A stretch of DNA of 51,451 bases. Source: Treponema sp. UBA7570 (GTDB lineage Bacteria; Spirochaetota; Spirochaetia; Treponematales; Treponemataceae). Position 1 is the first letter of the stretch. Each line of letters starts with the position of its first letter. Below, in pieces: positions 6,344 to 13,523 of this stretch. The notes beneath the pieces were generated by a model. It was not told the origin of the DNA and ran no database searches. It saw nothing but the letters and a program-made list of their open reading frames with translations. The translations under genes were made by a program, and so were the position numbers. The stretch lies in contig DLLE01000058.1 of assembly GCA_002477955.1 (NCBI GenBank), positions 5,901 through 57,351 of the forward strand, in the 5' to 3' direction.

Positions 6344-8650
6344 TTACTTTGCAGCCCGGCCGTTTATGATTACGGTTCCGATTGTCGGCGATTTTCCTGT
6401 CGGAATTGGAATGTCGCCTGTGCCGTTGAGTCCGTAAAGAATTACGCGGATTGTTACGGTTTCGCCTTTTTCGGCTATTACTGTCGGGTAAGCGCGGTAG
6501 CTTTTCTTTGTGTTGCGTACCTGACGGTCGGTGTCGTCGGCTATGTTGCCTTTGTTTCCGTTTTTGAGCCACATTATCTGGCAGGCCATGTTGCTTGTTC
6601 CGTGGTTTCCGTAAGAAACTTCGATATTTGTTATTTCAATTTTTCTGTTTGCTGTAATCGGGAAGTCGATGTAAACTTTGTCGCGTCCTGTAATAGGTTC
6701 GCTGTAACCGCTAAAACTGAGCGCGCCTTTTGCAATGTCAGATGTGATTTTGCCTGAATTGTAAGCCCAGTTTCCTTTTGAAGGAATTGCTTTTGAAACG
6801 CTTGCAACTGAAGTGTCGTCGCTTTTTCCTTCGAGTGTTGTTGATGCAGCTTCGCTGTTGAGCCAGATTGCCGAGAATGCGCCTTCTTCCGGTTTTAAGA
6901 TTTTAAGGTCTGCTTCGCCTTTTACGCCGTTCTGGTCTTTTGAAGTTGCAATTACTTTGATTACGCAGTCTTCTTTTACAGATTTTGCTGTCAGGTAGCC
7001 GTTTGGATCGATTTCGGCTGCGTCGGGGTCAGAAACTGACCAGGTGTATTCGTCGTTTGTCGGATTCTGCGGTGTTAGAACTGCGCTCATCTGCATTGTT
7101 TTTTTGCCCTGCAGCTGTTTGCGGTTTTTGTAGGTATTTACCTTGATTGCTGTTACCGGGCGGAATGTCAAACTTTCGTCTGGCAGTATTTCGATTTTTG
7201 TTATGTAGGTTTTTGTGTCTGCCGTTATTGAAAGCTCGCTGTTATTTTCGTAAACAACGTAGGATTTTGAAAGAGTTGAATCGGTTGTGCCGTTGCTAAA
7301 GTAGTAAGAAACAGGCCCCTGTTTTCCGGCTTTGACTGTTCCTGTTCCAAGGTAGTAGCCTGTAACTTTTACAATTGCCTTTGTAGAAAGTGGAATTGTA
7401 ATTGAATCTCCGGCATTTCCTTCAGCATGAGATTTGCCTTCTTCTTTTGCAAATCCGTTGAGTTTTAGAGCGGAATTGTCTGTTGTGCCGTCAAATGTGT
7501 AAACTGTTTTTTTGTCCTGTTCGCCTTTTGCAAGCGCGGAAGACTTGTCTTTTGAAACTTTCCAGCCAGATTTTGCGGCAAGCGAATTGAGATTCCATTC
7601 TGTGTCGCTGTCTTTTCTGTATTTGTTGCTCAAAATATCAAAATAGCGGTTTACGATTGCATTGCGTCCGTTAAATTCGTTTTTAACATCTGCCTCTGGA
7701 ATAATATCGGCGCGATTTTTTGTATTGAGCTTAAGGTTTTTTGCAGTTTTGCTGTCCATCTTCCAGCCGATTATATTCTGCGGAACTCCTGGAGCGGTCA
7801 AAGGCTGGTCAAGCCAGATTTCTTTTTCGATTCCGTCCGCCTTTGTGTTGATGTAGGCAATCTGGTTGTAATAGCCTGCTCTCCACGGTGTGCGTCCTAA
7901 ATATGTTTTTTGGCGAGAGTCTGTTATGAGCTTTGAATTGTAAATTACAAGGCCTTTGCCTGCTGCAGGCCCAATTTCCATGCGAGGCGCTCCAACATAG
8001 GCAATTTTTGTTGTGTGCTTTTCGTCGTAAATTGCGTTGATTTCACATTCTTCAAAAAGGGCGACTTTTCCTGTTGTTTCCATCCAGATAAAGTCGGTGT
8101 CGCCTTCGACATAGCAGTTGTAGAACCAGGTTTTTCCGGTCGTGCGCAATGTGTCCTGATGAGAAAGGAACGAGCAGTTATAAGCTGCGACAAATCCGCT
8201 TCCGTCGTAGCCGAGGGTTTCCGCCTGTGTGTTTGAGCCTTTTACAGAGCCGCGTTCAAAAGTGTTCTGAACGGTAAGATTTTCGAGAATAAGGTTTCCA
8301 GTTCCTTCAAATTCAATAATGCAGCGTTTTTTTTGCGCGCTGTCTGCGCGTTTGTTAAGACAGATGTCGCCGTCATTTGATTCGGCAATGATTACGTCCT
8401 TTCCGTATTTTTCCGTTGTCTGGCCGGACAGTTTGATTGTTGCCGGTCCGTTGTAATAAAGAACTTCGTTGTAAGTTCCTTTTGGCAGGCTGATTGTGTA
8501 TTCACCGTCGTCTTTTACAGAATCAATTGCCGCCTGAATTGTGTCGAAAGAAGCATTTGCTCCTTTTCCGGAAATTGTTACTTTAGGAGCGGCGTTTGCA
8601 GCAAAGAATGCTCCTGCAGTAAGCAATGCCATAGTCAATTTTTTTAACAT
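6344..8650 (-). CDS. Secreted pectinesterase with Ig-like and C-terminal accessory domains
   Basis: A 768-residue protein from ATG 8650, chosen because GGAGG lies five bases upstream and the product then begins with a signal peptide (residues 1-20, cleavage after ANA). The catalytic right-handed helix covers about residues 25-320. Family motifs are present: HQDTL (164-168), GDTDFIW (183-189, with the active-site Asp) and LGRTPW (251-256). It removes methyl esters from pectin outside the cytoplasm. Residues of about 510-600 look like a Big_2-type Ig domain (VSDPD, NGYLTAKS). The last 160 residues form a Gly/Ser-rich beta domain that I cannot name, perhaps binding polysaccharide. No other pectin genes are nearby. 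The gene is transcribed alone. Confidence 0.9.
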   Translation of the reverse strand: MLKKLTMALLTAGAFFAANAAPKVTISGKGANASFDTIQAAIDSVKDDGEYTISLPKGTYNEVLYYNGPATIKLSGQTTEKYGKDVIIAESNDGDICLNKRADSAQKKRCIIEFEGTGNLILENLTVQNTFERGSVKGSNTQAETLGYDGSGFVAAYNCSFLSHQDTLRTTGKTWFYNCYVEGDTDFIWMETTGKVALFEECEINAIYDEKHTTKIAYVGAPRMEIGPAAGKGLVIYNSKLITDSRQKTYLGRTPWRAGYYNQIAYINTKADGIEKEIWLDQPLTAPGVPQNIIGWKMDSKTAKNLKLNTKNRADIIPEADVKNEFNGRNAIVNRYFDILSNKYRKDSDTEWNLNSLAAKSGWKVSKDKSSALAKGEQDKKTVYTFDGTTDNSALKLNGFAKEEGKSHAEGNAGDSITIPLSTKAIVKVTGYYLGTGTVKAGKQGPVSYYFSNGTTDSTLSKSYVVYENNSELSITADTKTYITKIEILPDESLTFRPVTAIKVNTYKNRKQLQGKKTMQMSAVLTPQNPTNDEYTWSVSDPDAAEIDPNGYLTAKSVKEDCVIKVIATSKDQNGVKGEADLKILKPEEGAFSAIWLNSEAASTTLEGKSDDTSVASVSKAIPSKGNWAYNSGKITSDIAKGALSFSGYSEPITGRDKVYIDFPITANRKIEITNIEVSYGNHGTSNMACQIMWLKNGNKGNIADDTDRQVRNTKKSYRAYPTVIAEKGETVTIRVILYGLNGTGDIPIPTGKSPTIGTVIINGRAAK

Positions 8651-8997
8651 GAATTCCTCCGTTTTCAAAAAAATTGTAATTCCACTTCTAATTTAAACAT
8701 TTGCGCCGTTTGTGTCATCAGACTGAGAGTCATCCTTTAAATTAGGACGGAATTTTTTCGTCTAACCAGCTTTTCGCAGTTCCGCTTTTGCTCCATCCGC
8801 CAAAGGCGGACGCTTCGCGCTGCTTCAATCTGGCGTAGGATTTATGTAGAAATAAATAATAAAACGTTATATTTACGCAAAAAAGTTCGGTTTTTTTATG
8901 TTTTTTTACGGATTAGTGCTAAAATATATTTATAAGAGTTAAAAAAGTTTTCGAGAGTGTTAACAAAAAATCAAAAGCGCGGGAGGAATCGCTCTTT
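8651..8997. other. Intergenic region upstream of the pectinesterase
   Basis: This 347-base stretch lies between divergent genes. It must hold the pectinesterase promoter on the minus strand, but I cannot place its boxes with confidence. It contains one copy of the hairpin repeat family (8775-8824) and, at 8921-8940, an AT-rich stretch that could supply the promoter of the small plus-strand ORF at 8998. Confidence 0.5.
8775..8824 (-). repeat. Hairpin repeat family, full copy
   Basis: Read on the minus strand: AGCAGCGCGAAGCGT, then the hairpin TCCGCC-TTT-GGCGGA, then ATGGAGCAAAAGCGGAACTG and CG. The same left and right flanks surround a different hairpin at 38794-38855, so the flanks are conserved while the stem sequence varies. 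Confidence 0.65.
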
Positions 8998-9132
8998 ATG
9001 GAACCTTTTGTAACGGTAGAAAACATTTCTGAATCGGATTTTTTAAAGCTGCAAAGCAGAGGTTGGGTTCTTGTCAGCGTAGACAATGCCCCGTCAGATA
9101 AATTGATTTACAGTTTTAAGAAGGAACGCTAA
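8998..9132 (+). CDS. Small protein of 44 residues, unknown
   Basis: An ATG at 8998 opens 45 codons ending at TAA 9130-9132. GGAGG (8982-8986) is 11 bases upstream, a long but usable spacing. The product has an acidic first half (VENISESDF) and a mixed second half with a GWVLVSVD strand and a basic end (FKKER). It has no signal peptide or membrane segment and no family I know. A strong intrinsic terminator follows 20 bases after the stop, so it looks like a complete small transcription unit. It could also be a regulatory RNA with a chance ORF. Confidence 0.55.
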   Translation: MEPFVTVENISESDFLKLQSRGWVLVSVDNAPSDKLIYSFKKER

Positions 9133-9152
9133 CAAATAAAAAGTTTTAACAT

Positions 9153-9188
9153 AAGCCTGATTTTGAGTTTTCAAAATCAGGCTTTTTT
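9153..9188 (+). terminator. Intrinsic terminator after the 44-residue ORF
   Basis: A 14-base perfect stem (AAGCCTGATTTTGA and its complement, 9153-9166 and 9171-9184) with a GTTT loop, ending in a run of T. It separates the small ORF from the pyr operon. Confidence 0.88.
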
Positions 9189-9255
9189 ATGTGAGCACTG
9201 GAGCGGTTAAACAAAAACTTTATTTTAAAAATTTTTGCAAGAGATTTATTTTCTA

Positions 9256-9284
9256 TTGGTAAAAATTTTTCATTGTGGTAAACT
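9256..9284 (+). promoter_or_regulatory. Promoter of the pyr operon, probably giving a leaderless mRNA
   Basis: The -35 TTGGTA (9256-9261), a 17-base spacer and the -10 TAAACT (9279-9284) end only six bases before the pyrB ATG at 9291. A start about seven bases past the -10 falls on the ATG, and no Shine-Dalgarno sequence exists. This leaves no room for a leader attenuator of the PyrR type. Confidence 0.6.
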
Positions 9285-9290
9285 CAAGCC

Positions 9291-10211
9291 ATGCTTAAAG
9301 GTCTAAGTTTAATTCAGCCAAATGATTTGACTGTTTCAGAAATTGACGAGATTTGTGCTCTCGCCGAACAGATTATTGTTGATCCATCTTCTTTTCAGGA
9401 CGTGTGTCGCGGGAAAATTCTTGCGACACTTTTTTTTGAGCCAAGCACTAGAACGCGCTTGAGCTTTGAAGCGGCTATGCTTCATTTGGGCGGGACTGTC
9501 GAAGGTTTTAGCGACGCTTCCAATAGTTCAACTTCAAAAGGCGAAACTTTAGCGGACACAATTCGTGTTGTAAGCTCTTACGTTGATGTAATTGCAATGC
9601 GAAGCCCAAAAGAAGGCGCGGCTCTTCTGGCGAGCAAATTTTCAGAATGTCCGATTATCAATGCTGGCGACGGCGGCCATTATCATCCGACGCAAACTTT
9701 AACCGACCTTGTTACGATTCGTGCGTTAAAAGGCGGTTTTGAAGGCCACACAATCGGTTTTTGCGGAGACTTGAAATTTGGACGGACTGTTCATTCTCTG
9801 ACAGAGGCAATGTGCCGTTACAAAAATGTAAGATTCGTTTTTATAAGCCCGGAAGAATTAAAAATTCCTGACTGGGTTTCTAATTTTTTGGACGAAGCTA
9901 ATATTCCTTATTCGGCTGCAACCCGTCTGGAAGATGTAATCGGTGATCTTGATATTCTTTATATGACAAGGGTTCAAAAGGAGCGCTTTTTTAATGAGCA
10001 GGATTACCTGCGTTTGAAGGACAGTTATATTCTCGACAAGTCAAAAATGGAGCTTGCCCGAAAAGATATGATTGTTTTGCATCCGCTTCCTCGCGTAAAC
10101 GAGATTTCTCCGGAAGTTGATTCTGATCCGCGCGCCGCCTACTTTAAGCAGGTAAAATATGGAATGTATGCGAGAATGGCTCTTATTGCAAAAATTCTGG
10201 GGGTTCTGTAA
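9291..10211 (+). CDS. pyrB: Aspartate carbamoyltransferase, catalytic chain
   Basis: A 306-residue protein of full family length. It joins carbamoyl phosphate and aspartate, the committed step of pyrimidine synthesis in the cytoplasm. Carbamoyl-phosphate motif PSTRTR is at 51-56, HPTQTL at 132-137 and HPLPR at 264-268, all as in active catalytic chains. The regulatory chain gene starts on the last base of this stop codon (TAATG), so a PyrB-PyrI holoenzyme as in enteric bacteria is expected. The start has no ribosome site and lies right behind a -10 box. Treponema pallidum lacks this pathway, so the window comes from a metabolically richer treponeme. Confidence 0.96.
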   Translation: MLKGLSLIQPNDLTVSEIDEICALAEQIIVDPSSFQDVCRGKILATLFFEPSTRTRLSFEAAMLHLGGTVEGFSDASNSSTSKGETLADTIRVVSSYVDVIAMRSPKEGAALLASKFSECPIINAGDGGHYHPTQTLTDLVTIRALKGGFEGHTIGFCGDLKFGRTVHSLTEAMCRYKNVRFVFISPEELKIPDWVSNFLDEANIPYSAATRLEDVIGDLDILYMTRVQKERFFNEQDYLRLKDSYILDKSKMELARKDMIVLHPLPRVNEISPEVDSDPRAAYFKQVKYGMYARMALIAKILGVL

Positions 10212-10645
10212 TGCTTAATGTTGATACAATAAAAAACGGCCTTGTAATCGACCACATAAAGGCAGGCTGCGGCCCGCAAATTTTTCATTGGCTTGGACTT
10301 GATAAGGCAAGTTTTACAAGTGCGCTGATTATGAATGTTCCAAGCAAAAAAGCTGAGAGAAAGGACATAATTAAAATCGACAATATCATAAATATTGATT
10401 TTTCGGTTTTGGGTTTTGTAGATCCAAATATTTGCGTTAATATAATAAAAGACGAAAAAATAGTCCGCAAAATTAGAATGGAACTTCCAGACCGTGTAGA
10501 AAACGTTATAAAATGCAAAAATCCGCGCTGTATAACAATGACCGAGCATTATGTTCCTCAGGTTTTTATTCTTGCTGACAGAAAAAAGGCAACTTACCGC
10601 TGCGAATACTGCGATGCTTTCTATACTGCAGGAAAAATTGAATAA
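10211..10645 (+). CDS. pyrI: Aspartate carbamoyltransferase, regulatory chain
   Basis: A 144-residue protein matching PyrI: an N-terminal nucleotide-binding half and a C-terminal zinc domain with four cysteines at 102, 107, 131 and 134 (C-x4-C and C-x2-C). In known enzymes this chain binds CTP and ATP and couples to PyrB through the zinc domain. It overlaps pyrB by one base, which suggests translational coupling, and pyrC follows after 20 bases. Confidence 0.93.
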   Translation: MLNVDTIKNGLVIDHIKAGCGPQIFHWLGLDKASFTSALIMNVPSKKAERKDIIKIDNIINIDFSVLGFVDPNICVNIIKDEKIVRKIRMELPDRVENVIKCKNPRCITMTEHYVPQVFILADRKKATYRCEYCDAFYTAGKIE

Positions 10646-10665
10646 GTTTTAACAAGGAAAATAAA

Positions 10666-12093
10666 ATGGACTCCAAAATACTGATTATTTACAATGCAAT
10701 TTTAGTAGATTCTTCGATAGAAAATCCCGGACTTGTTGTTGTAAAAGACGGCAAAATCTGCGGAGTTTTTCTTGGCGAAATTAAAAATTCTGAAACGGCT
10801 CTTGTTATAGCTAGATCTGTTTTGCCGGAAGTTAAGGGAAATCCTGTTTTTTTTGACGCAAAAGGACTTGTTTTGATGCCGTCATTTGTTGATATGCACG
10901 TGCATTTTCGTTATCCAGGGCAGACTCAAAAAGAAGACCTTGATTCTGGTTTAAAGGCGGCGGCGGCAGGAGGCTTTGGAACAGTTGTTGCAATGCCGAA
11001 TACTGCGCCTGTTGTTTCTAGCGCTAAGCTTGCCCGGCAGATAATGAGCGAGGCGTCAGAAAAAAAACTTGCGCGCGTTTTTCAGACTGTAAGCATTACA
11101 AAAAATTTTGAAGGCGAAGATGTTTCTGAAATTCAAAACCTTTCAGTTGAGGAATTTCCTGTAATCAGCGAGGACGGACACGAAGTTGCAAATTCTGCTG
11201 TTATGCTTGAAGGAATGAAATCTGCTGGAAAAAAAAGCATAATCGTTAGCTGCCACTGCGAAGATCCTTCTTTAGCAGCCGCTGCAAGACCGTATCGTCA
11301 GCGTGCATTAAAGTTTATGGAAAATTACAATATCCCCGCCGGCAAGGTGAATGCAGTAACGCAGAATGTTCCAGATTCTGTAAATTTTGAAATTGACGGC
11401 TGTCTGACGGCGGCAAACCAGCTTTTGGCTCTTGCGGAAGATGCGGCGACAGAGCGGAATATCGAAATTGCAAAAACTGCCGGCTGCCATATTCATGTTT
11501 GCCATTGTTCTACAGCAATCAGCATGGACGCAGTGAGACGCGCAAAATTCCTTAAAAAAGAAGGAAAAACTTCAGCAGACTTTGAATGTACTGTCGAAGT
11601 AACGCCTCATCATATCGGACTGGTTGGCACTGATTCTCCATATCTTCGTGCGCTCGTAAATCCGCCTCTTAGAAGCGAAGAAGACCGTTCTGCCCTTATT
11701 GCCGCAATAAAAGATGGAACTGTTGATGTGATTTCGACAGACCATGCGCCTCATACTCAGCAGGACAAGGCCGCTGGAAGTCCAGGTTTTACCGGGCTTG
11801 AAACTTCGTTCGCTGTGTGCAATACGGTTCTTGTAAAACGAGAAGGCTTGAGCTTGTGCCGTCTGAGCCAGCTTATGTCCGAAAATCCTGCAAAACTTTT
11901 AAAGCTTAATTCAGGAAAACTCTCTCCAGGTTACGAAGCGAATCTTGTTCTCGTAGATCCAGATGAGCAGTGGACAGTCTGTTCAGAAAAATTCCAGAGC
12001 AAAGGAAAATCAACGCCGTTTGAAGGTCAAAGACTTACCGGACGTGTTCATAAGACTTTTTATCTGGGGAACCAGGTTTATTCACTGGACTAG
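10666..12093 (+). CDS. pyrC: Dihydroorotase
   Basis: A 475-residue amidohydrolase of the longer class-I dihydroorotase type. It has the metal-binding HVHFR (78-82) and, later, a STDHAPH segment with the catalytic Asp, plus ED-rich and CHCS-type segments between. It closes carbamoyl aspartate to dihydroorotate, directly after the PyrB step. The ATG at 10666 has AAGGA nine bases upstream. It ends the pyrB-pyrI-pyrC operon, with a T-run terminator following. Confidence 0.92.
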   Translation: MDSKILIIYNAILVDSSIENPGLVVVKDGKICGVFLGEIKNSETALVIARSVLPEVKGNPVFFDAKGLVLMPSFVDMHVHFRYPGQTQKEDLDSGLKAAAAGGFGTVVAMPNTAPVVSSAKLARQIMSEASEKKLARVFQTVSITKNFEGEDVSEIQNLSVEEFPVISEDGHEVANSAVMLEGMKSAGKKSIIVSCHCEDPSLAAAARPYRQRALKFMENYNIPAGKVNAVTQNVPDSVNFEIDGCLTAANQLLALAEDAATERNIEIAKTAGCHIHVCHCSTAISMDAVRRAKFLKKEGKTSADFECTVEVTPHHIGLVGTDSPYLRALVNPPLRSEEDRSALIAAIKDGTVDVISTDHAPHTQQDKAAGSPGFTGLETSFAVCNTVLVKREGLSLCRLSQLMSENPAKLLKLNSGKLSPGYEANLVLVDPDEQWTVCSEKFQSKGKSTPFEGQRLTGRVHKTFYLGNQVYSLD

Positions 12094-12108
12094 AAAATTA
12101 GAAAAATT

Positions 12109-12156
12109 GGAGCATAGCTTTTTGTAAAAAAACAGTTTTTTGCTCCGTTTTTTTTT
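12109..12156 (+). terminator. Terminator of the pyr operon
   Basis: GGAGCA (12109-12114) pairs with TGCTCC (12141-12146), with an A/T-rich inner part that can pair further, and is followed by G and nine T. It faces the end of the SRP RNA gene that comes from the other strand. Confidence 0.6.
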
Positions 12157-12160
12157 ACAT

Positions 12161-12266
12161 AAAAAAAGCCAGGGTGTCTATACACAAGACTGCAAAAAGT
12201 GTGCTGCTGGGTTCCCCCTCTGACACGGTGCTTAAAGCAGACTTTGCTAGATCCTGGCAATACAGA
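12161..12266 (-). ncRNA. ffs: Small bacterial signal recognition particle RNA (4.5S type)
   Basis: On the minus strand the region folds as one long hairpin: GCCAGG at 12258-12253 pairs with CCTGGC at 12173-12168, which is followed by seven U (12167-12161) as terminator. At the tip is the SRP signature: GTCAG, a short G stem, a GGAA tetraloop (complement of 12212-12215), a C stem, then AGCAGC. This matches the conserved apical domain bound by Ffh (GUCAG-GUCC-GGAA-GGA-AGCAGC) with the inner stem changed in a compensating way. A -10 TATGAT at 12278-12273 would start it near 12266. At about 100 bases it is the short form without an Alu domain. Confidence 0.85.
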
Positions 12267-12386
12267 GAATCTATCATATCGGAATATAAAAATCAATACA
12301 CAGTCTGTTTTATGTTTTATTCAATCTTGTATAGCAAAAGTTTTATGTCAAAAATTTGCTCTTAACGTTCGTATTTTTTTGTTTTT

Positions 12387-12416
12387 TTGTATATTTTCTT
12401 AAAATAGTGATATAAT
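12387..12416 (+). promoter_or_regulatory. Promoter of the TRAP solute-binding gene
   Basis: A perfect -10 TATAAT (12411-12416) with a weaker -35 TTGTAT (12387-12392) 18 bases before it. The start would be near 12423, giving a leader of about 25 bases that contains AGGAG before the ATG at 12449. Confidence 0.65.
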
Positions 12417-12448
12417 TTAATAATCTTAAAAGTATTAGGAGTACACGT

Positions 12449-13435
12449 ATGAAGAAAACAATTCTTGCAGCTCTCATGGCTGGCTCGTTTATTGCAAGTG
12501 CTTTTTCTGCAACTGTAATAAAGCTAGGCTACTCGACAGGTTCATCTGATCCTCGCGCTGTAGCTTCAAAGTTGTTTAAGGAAGAAGTTGAAAAAAATTC
12601 AAAAGGGAGCATTACTGTTGAGCTTTATGACAGTTCAAAACTTGCATCAATTGGAATGAAAGCTTCGGACACAAACCTTATTGAAAGCATTATCAATAAG
12701 GGCCCTGTTGATATGACAGTATCAAGCGCTGGAAATTTTGGTATTTATGCTACAAACGTAGGCGTTTCGGCTTTGCCGTTTCTTTTTACAGATTTTGACA
12801 AGGCATGGAAATTCATGGACAGCGATATTGTAAAAGGCGTTAATAAAGAGCTCGAATCGTCTAACATTGTAGTTCTTGCTCATTATGACAATGGTTTCCG
12901 CTGTGTTACTACAACAAACCGCCCGGTAACAAAAGTTGCAGACATGAAAGGTCTTAAAATCAGAACCCCTGCAAACCAGATTGTAATGGAGACAATGACA
13001 GCTTTGGGCGCCCGTCCAGAACCTCTTGATTTTGGAAAATTGCCGGCCGCATTAAAAGCAGGACAGTTTGACTCTCAGGAAAATCCTATTCCTGTAATTT
13101 ACAACAACAAGCTTTATCAGGTTCAGAAATATCTTGCAATTACAAACCATAGTTACGATGCAATGCCGCTCGTAATCAAAAAAGATGTTTGGAATAAACT
13201 TTCTGCTGCTGAAAAGAAAGTTGTTCAGGATGCGGCAATCAAAGCACAAAACCTTAACAGAAATCTTGTAAAAGAGCAGACAAACAGCCTTGTTGCAAGC
13301 CTTAAAAAAGAAGGAATGGTTGTAACAAGTCCAGATCTTGGAGAATTCAAAAAGGCTACACAGAGCGTATTTGAAATCTTCTCTGAAATTTACGGAAAAG
13401 ACCTTATGGACAAGGTTATTGCATTTACGAAATAA
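12449..13435 (+). CDS. TRAP transporter solute-binding protein (DctP family)
   Basis: A 328-residue periplasmic binding protein with a signal peptide (MKKTILAALMAGSFIASAFS, cleavage near residue 20). It has the DctP hallmarks: an LGYSTG start, VKGVNKELE-type lobe helices, and the KGLKIRTPAN segment whose Arg usually binds the substrate carboxylate, followed by GARPEPLDFGKLPAALKAGQFDSQENP. It would deliver a carboxylate to a DctQM membrane pair, but no dctQ or dctM gene lies next to it. The gene is a single unit with its own promoter and a shared terminator, and it faces a chemoreceptor gene. The substrate cannot be told. Confidence 0.9.
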   Translation: MKKTILAALMAGSFIASAFSATVIKLGYSTGSSDPRAVASKLFKEEVEKNSKGSITVELYDSSKLASIGMKASDTNLIESIINKGPVDMTVSSAGNFGIYATNVGVSALPFLFTDFDKAWKFMDSDIVKGVNKELESSNIVVLAHYDNGFRCVTTTNRPVTKVADMKGLKIRTPANQIVMETMTALGARPEPLDFGKLPAALKAGQFDSQENPIPVIYNNKLYQVQKYLAITNHSYDAMPLVIKKDVWNKLSAAEKKVVQDAAIKAQNLNRNLVKEQTNSLVASLKKEGMVVTSPDLGEFKKATQSVFEIFSEIYGKDLMDKVIAFTK

Positions 13436-13440
13436 TAAAT

Positions 13441-13464
13441 TGTAAAACTCGAAAATAAGGGTAA
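13441..13464 (+). repeat. Fragment of the intergenic repeat family (edge motif only)
   Basis: TGTAAAACTCGAAAATAAGG plus GTAA directly after the TRAP gene resembles the edge motif of the repeat copies near 37483 and 41508 (ATAAAACTCGAAATT). The TGTCATT core is absent here. Confidence 0.4.
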
Positions 13465-13469
13465 ATAAA

Positions 13470-13507
13470 AAAAGAGCGGGCGTTGTTTTCAACGCCCGCT
13501 CTTTTTT
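13470..13507. terminator. Bidirectional terminator
   Basis: AAAGAGCGGGCGTT pairs with AACGCCCGCTCTTT around a short loop, with A and T runs on both sides, so it can end transcription from the TRAP gene on one strand and from the chemoreceptor gene on the other. Confidence 0.9.
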
Positions 13508-13523
13508 GCTGTTTATGATCTGC

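Noticed and set aside
6213..6757. Plus-strand open frames opposite the end of the pectinesterase
   Set aside because: They lie over the repeat, the terminator and the antisense of a well-supported gene; no start signals.
12174..12402. Short plus-strand open frames downstream of pyrC
   Set aside because: They run antisense through the SRP RNA gene and its promoter and have no ribosome site or protein-like composition.
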